15,229 bases of DNA from Spirochaeta sp. (GTDB lineage Bacteria > Spirochaetota > Spirochaetia > DSM-27196 > SLAA01), in assembly GCA_020201015.1 (NCBI GenBank), contig JAIVHN010000184.1:1-15229 (forward strand). The letters run 5' to 3'. Both the position numbers and the translations under genes were made by a program. Under the pieces are notes generated by a model. The model was not told where the DNA came from, ran no database searches, and worked only from the letters and a program-made list of their open reading frames with translations. Every line of letters begins with the position of its first letter. The first letter of the stretch is position 1. Positions 13,964 through 15,229 of this stretch are shown piece by piece.

Positions 13964-14857
13964 GTGAAAAAAATACTGTCTTTATTCCTTGTCGCATTTG
14001 TAGCGATAACGCTGTTCGGCTGTGCTACTGCAGGTGGTGGTGGCACCCAGCTCACCGGCGGAGAGACCGTCTCGATGGAAAACGTCGATATGTATCTCGG
14101 CAGTGGTGCACGCTTCATAGATATGCGCAACTACGACGATGCCCTGCGCGACGGATATATTGCCGGTTTCGAGATCATTCCGTTTTTTCAGTACATTGAA
14201 AACCGTGCTTTGGTGCGAAATGATGGGTGGAACTTCAGCCCCGAAGATATCGTTGACCAAGCGTTGCTCGAGAACCTTTTTGGCCCTAAAGACACCGTTC
14301 TTGTCGGAATGTGTATGAGTGGAACCCGTTGCGTGTATGTATTTGAAGCTCTTGCGCATATTGGGTATACTAATCTGATTAATGCCGGTGGTTTTCGCGA
14401 CTATAACGGTGTCAACCTTGTAGAAGGTGACGGGGTTTGGCGTGGTGCTGCAGCAATCCCAGCTGGTGGTGTCAACATGGACAATATCGACAGCTTCATG
14501 AACCGACCGGGTGCCAAGTATGTAGATCTCCGCAACGCTGTACAGCAGTACACCGACGGCTACATCGACGGCTTTGTTACGATATCCTTCTTCGAGTTTA
14601 TTGAAGGACAAGAAATTGTTGTTCGCAGCGATGGTTGGAACTTCTCATCAAGTGATGTCAAAGACGACTTCATGCTTGAAGAACTTTTTGGCGACCGCGA
14701 CCGAGAGATCTTCCTCATGTGCCAGGGCGGTACTCGCGCTGAGTACATCAAGTTGGCGCTTGAGTCTATTGGATATACTTCGGTCTACAACGTAGGCGGT
14801 TTCCCGGACTACACCGGAACAAGCCGCGTTGCCGGTGACCCGAGTTTTTCTTTCTAA
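13964..14857 (+). CDS. Lipoprotein with two tandem rhodanese-like domains
   Basis: This is a probable extracytoplasmic sulfane-sulfur carrier or transferase. It starts at GTG 13964, with AGGAGG five bases upstream, and has 297 residues. The signal peptide ends in lipobox LFGC (Cys20). Domain 1 (about 38-150) and domain 2 (about 170-285) are repeats of each other: FIDMRN/YVDLRN, DGYIAGF/DGYIDGF, and active-site loops C117-MSGTR and C253-QGGTR. Both domains therefore keep a catalytic cysteine, whereas many tandem rhodaneses keep only the second. Each also has a shared insertion with NDGWNFS/SDGWNFS followed by LLENLFG/MLEELFG before the active-site strand. The gene is divergent from a polysulfide/thiosulfate-type molybdoenzyme operon, so it may deliver or receive sulfur for that enzyme. 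The fold and cysteines are seen; the role is inferred. Confidence 0.88.
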   Translation: MKKILSLFLVAFVAITLFGCATAGGGGTQLTGGETVSMENVDMYLGSGARFIDMRNYDDALRDGYIAGFEIIPFFQYIENRALVRNDGWNFSPEDIVDQALLENLFGPKDTVLVGMCMSGTRCVYVFEALAHIGYTNLINAGGFRDYNGVNLVEGDGVWRGAAAIPAGGVNMDNIDSFMNRPGAKYVDLRNAVQQYTDGYIDGFVTISFFEFIEGQEIVVRSDGWNFSSSDVKDDFMLEELFGDRDREIFLMCQGGTRAEYIKLALESIGYTSVYNVGGFPDYTGTSRVAGDPSFSF

Positions 14858-14892
14858 GCGCGTTTTAAACGCTCTCTCTCTTCTGGTTACAT

Positions 14893-14930
14893 AGCGGCAC
14901 CACCTAGTTCTTGGGGCGGTGCCGCTTTTT
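14893..14930 (+). terminator. Rho-independent terminator after the rhodanese gene
   Basis: AGCGGCACC (14893-14901) pairs with GGTGCCGCT (14918-14926) and is followed at once by a run of five T (14926-14930). This is a textbook intrinsic terminator, 36 bases after the stop codon. Confidence 0.9.
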
Positions 14931-14940
14931 ATGCTACAGT
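14911..14940 (+). promoter_or_regulatory. Tentative leaderless promoter of the ABC-F gene
   Basis: TACAGT (14935-14940) lies seven bases before the GTG start at 14948, with TTGGGG (14911-14916) 18 bases further upstream inside the terminator loop. The -35 match is weak. The spacing copies that of the two other proposed leaderless promoters here. Confidence 0.3.
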
Positions 14941-14947
14941 CCACGTT

Positions 14948-15229
14948 GTGGCACTTCTAAGCATTCATAATCTGTTATTAAATTTTGGCGGGCCAACCTT
15001 GCTCGACAATGTATCCTTGGTGGTTGATTCCGGGGAGCGGCTGTGCCTGACCGGGCGCAACGGCGCTGGCAAGTCCACCTTGCTGAAACTCATTGCGACC
15101 GAGATTGAACCTGAGCGTGGTTCGCTCCGTTTTGACAGCGGCGTGCGGGCTGAGTATCTGCCGCAGGACCTGCCGCCAGACATGCGTGGGCCAGCGCTCG
15201 ATGTAGTGCGCAACGGTCGTTCCGAGGAA
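14948..15229 (+). CDS. ABC-F ATPase, N-terminal part (runs off the window)
   Basis: The reading frame begins at GTG 14948 and stays open for 94 codons to the window end, so only the first part of the first ABC domain is present. It reads LLSIHNLLLNFGG, then the Walker A motif GRNGAGKST at residues 36-44, then a loop with EYLPQDLP typical of ABC-F proteins (Uup/YheS-like) rather than transporter ATPases. ABC-F proteins have two ABC domains and no membrane part, and act on ribosomes; some give antibiotic resistance. No ribosome binding site precedes the GTG. The subfamily cannot be fixed from this fragment. Confidence 0.85.
   Translation, partial: MALLSIHNLLLNFGGPTLLDNVSLVVDSGERLCLTGRNGAGKSTLLKLIATEIEPERGSLRFDSGVRAEYLPQDLPPDMRGPALDVVRNGRSEE

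Noticed and set aside
13982..14611. Open frame of 209 codons on the minus strand opposite the rhodanese lipoprotein
   Set aside because: The plus-strand gene has a strong ribosome binding site, lipobox and two active-site loops; the antisense frame has none of these.
1..15229. CRISPR array, tRNA, rRNA, insertion sequence or phage genes
   Set aside because: No regularly spaced repeats, cloverleaf, rRNA segment, transposase or integrase motif was recognised on either strand.

Overview
The window looks like a chromosomal segment of a free-living, probably salt-adapted bacterium, most plausibly a spirochaete. The main pointer is the gene order troA-troB-troC-troD-troR on the minus strand, which matches the manganese/zinc/iron transport operon described in Treponema. 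The rest of the content (a sodium-pump-type rhodopsin, a sulfur-type molybdoenzyme, tandem rhodanese domains) suggests an aquatic or saline, low-oxygen habitat. No rRNA, tRNA, transposase or phage gene is visible. The taxonomic assignment is an inference from gene content only.

Layout. (1) Bases 1-1007 (+): the end of a membrane-anchored diguanylate cyclase, convergent with the tro operon. (2) 1018-6112 (-): a compact metal ABC transporter operon with overlapping genes (lipoprotein TroA, ATPase TroB, permeases TroC and TroD, regulator TroR). Both permeases carry a C-terminal DtxR-like regulator domain that keeps its metal ligands, so the operon encodes three DtxR-type modules. A promoter with an overlapping inverted repeat precedes troA. 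(3) 6253-9761: a light-related cassette. It holds a carotenoid cleavage oxygenase (+), a convergent rhodopsin (-) with the N-D-Q motif of light-driven sodium pumps, and a divergent MerR/CarH-like regulator (+) whose cobalamin-binding residues are all replaced. (4) 9838-10641 (+): larE, a sulfur transferase for the nickel-pincer cofactor, without its usual partners. (5) 10670-13669 (-): a two-gene Tat-exported molybdopterin oxidoreductase of the polysulfide/thiosulfate reductase type (catalytic subunit plus four-cluster ferredoxin subunit) with no membrane anchor gene. (6) 13964-14857 (+): a lipoprotein with two rhodanese domains, divergent from the molybdoenzyme operon. (7) 14948-15229 (+): the start of an ABC-F ATPase that runs off the window.

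How the parts may work together. The oxygenase can supply retinal to the rhodopsin, which would build a sodium gradient in light; the adjacent MerR-type protein is the obvious candidate regulator. The molybdoenzyme and the rhodanese lipoprotein would both act outside the cytoplasmic membrane on sulfane sulfur or polysulfide. The tro operon appears to have its own metal feedback, possibly sensed at the permeases as well as by TroR.

Expression signals. Several genes share a -10 box TACACT or TACAGT. In three cases (MerR-like gene, larE, ABC-F gene) it lies only 6-7 bases before the start codon with no ribosome binding site, which suggests leaderless mRNAs. Clear hairpin terminators follow the rhodopsin gene and the rhodanese gene, and a hairpin separates larE from the molybdoenzyme operon.
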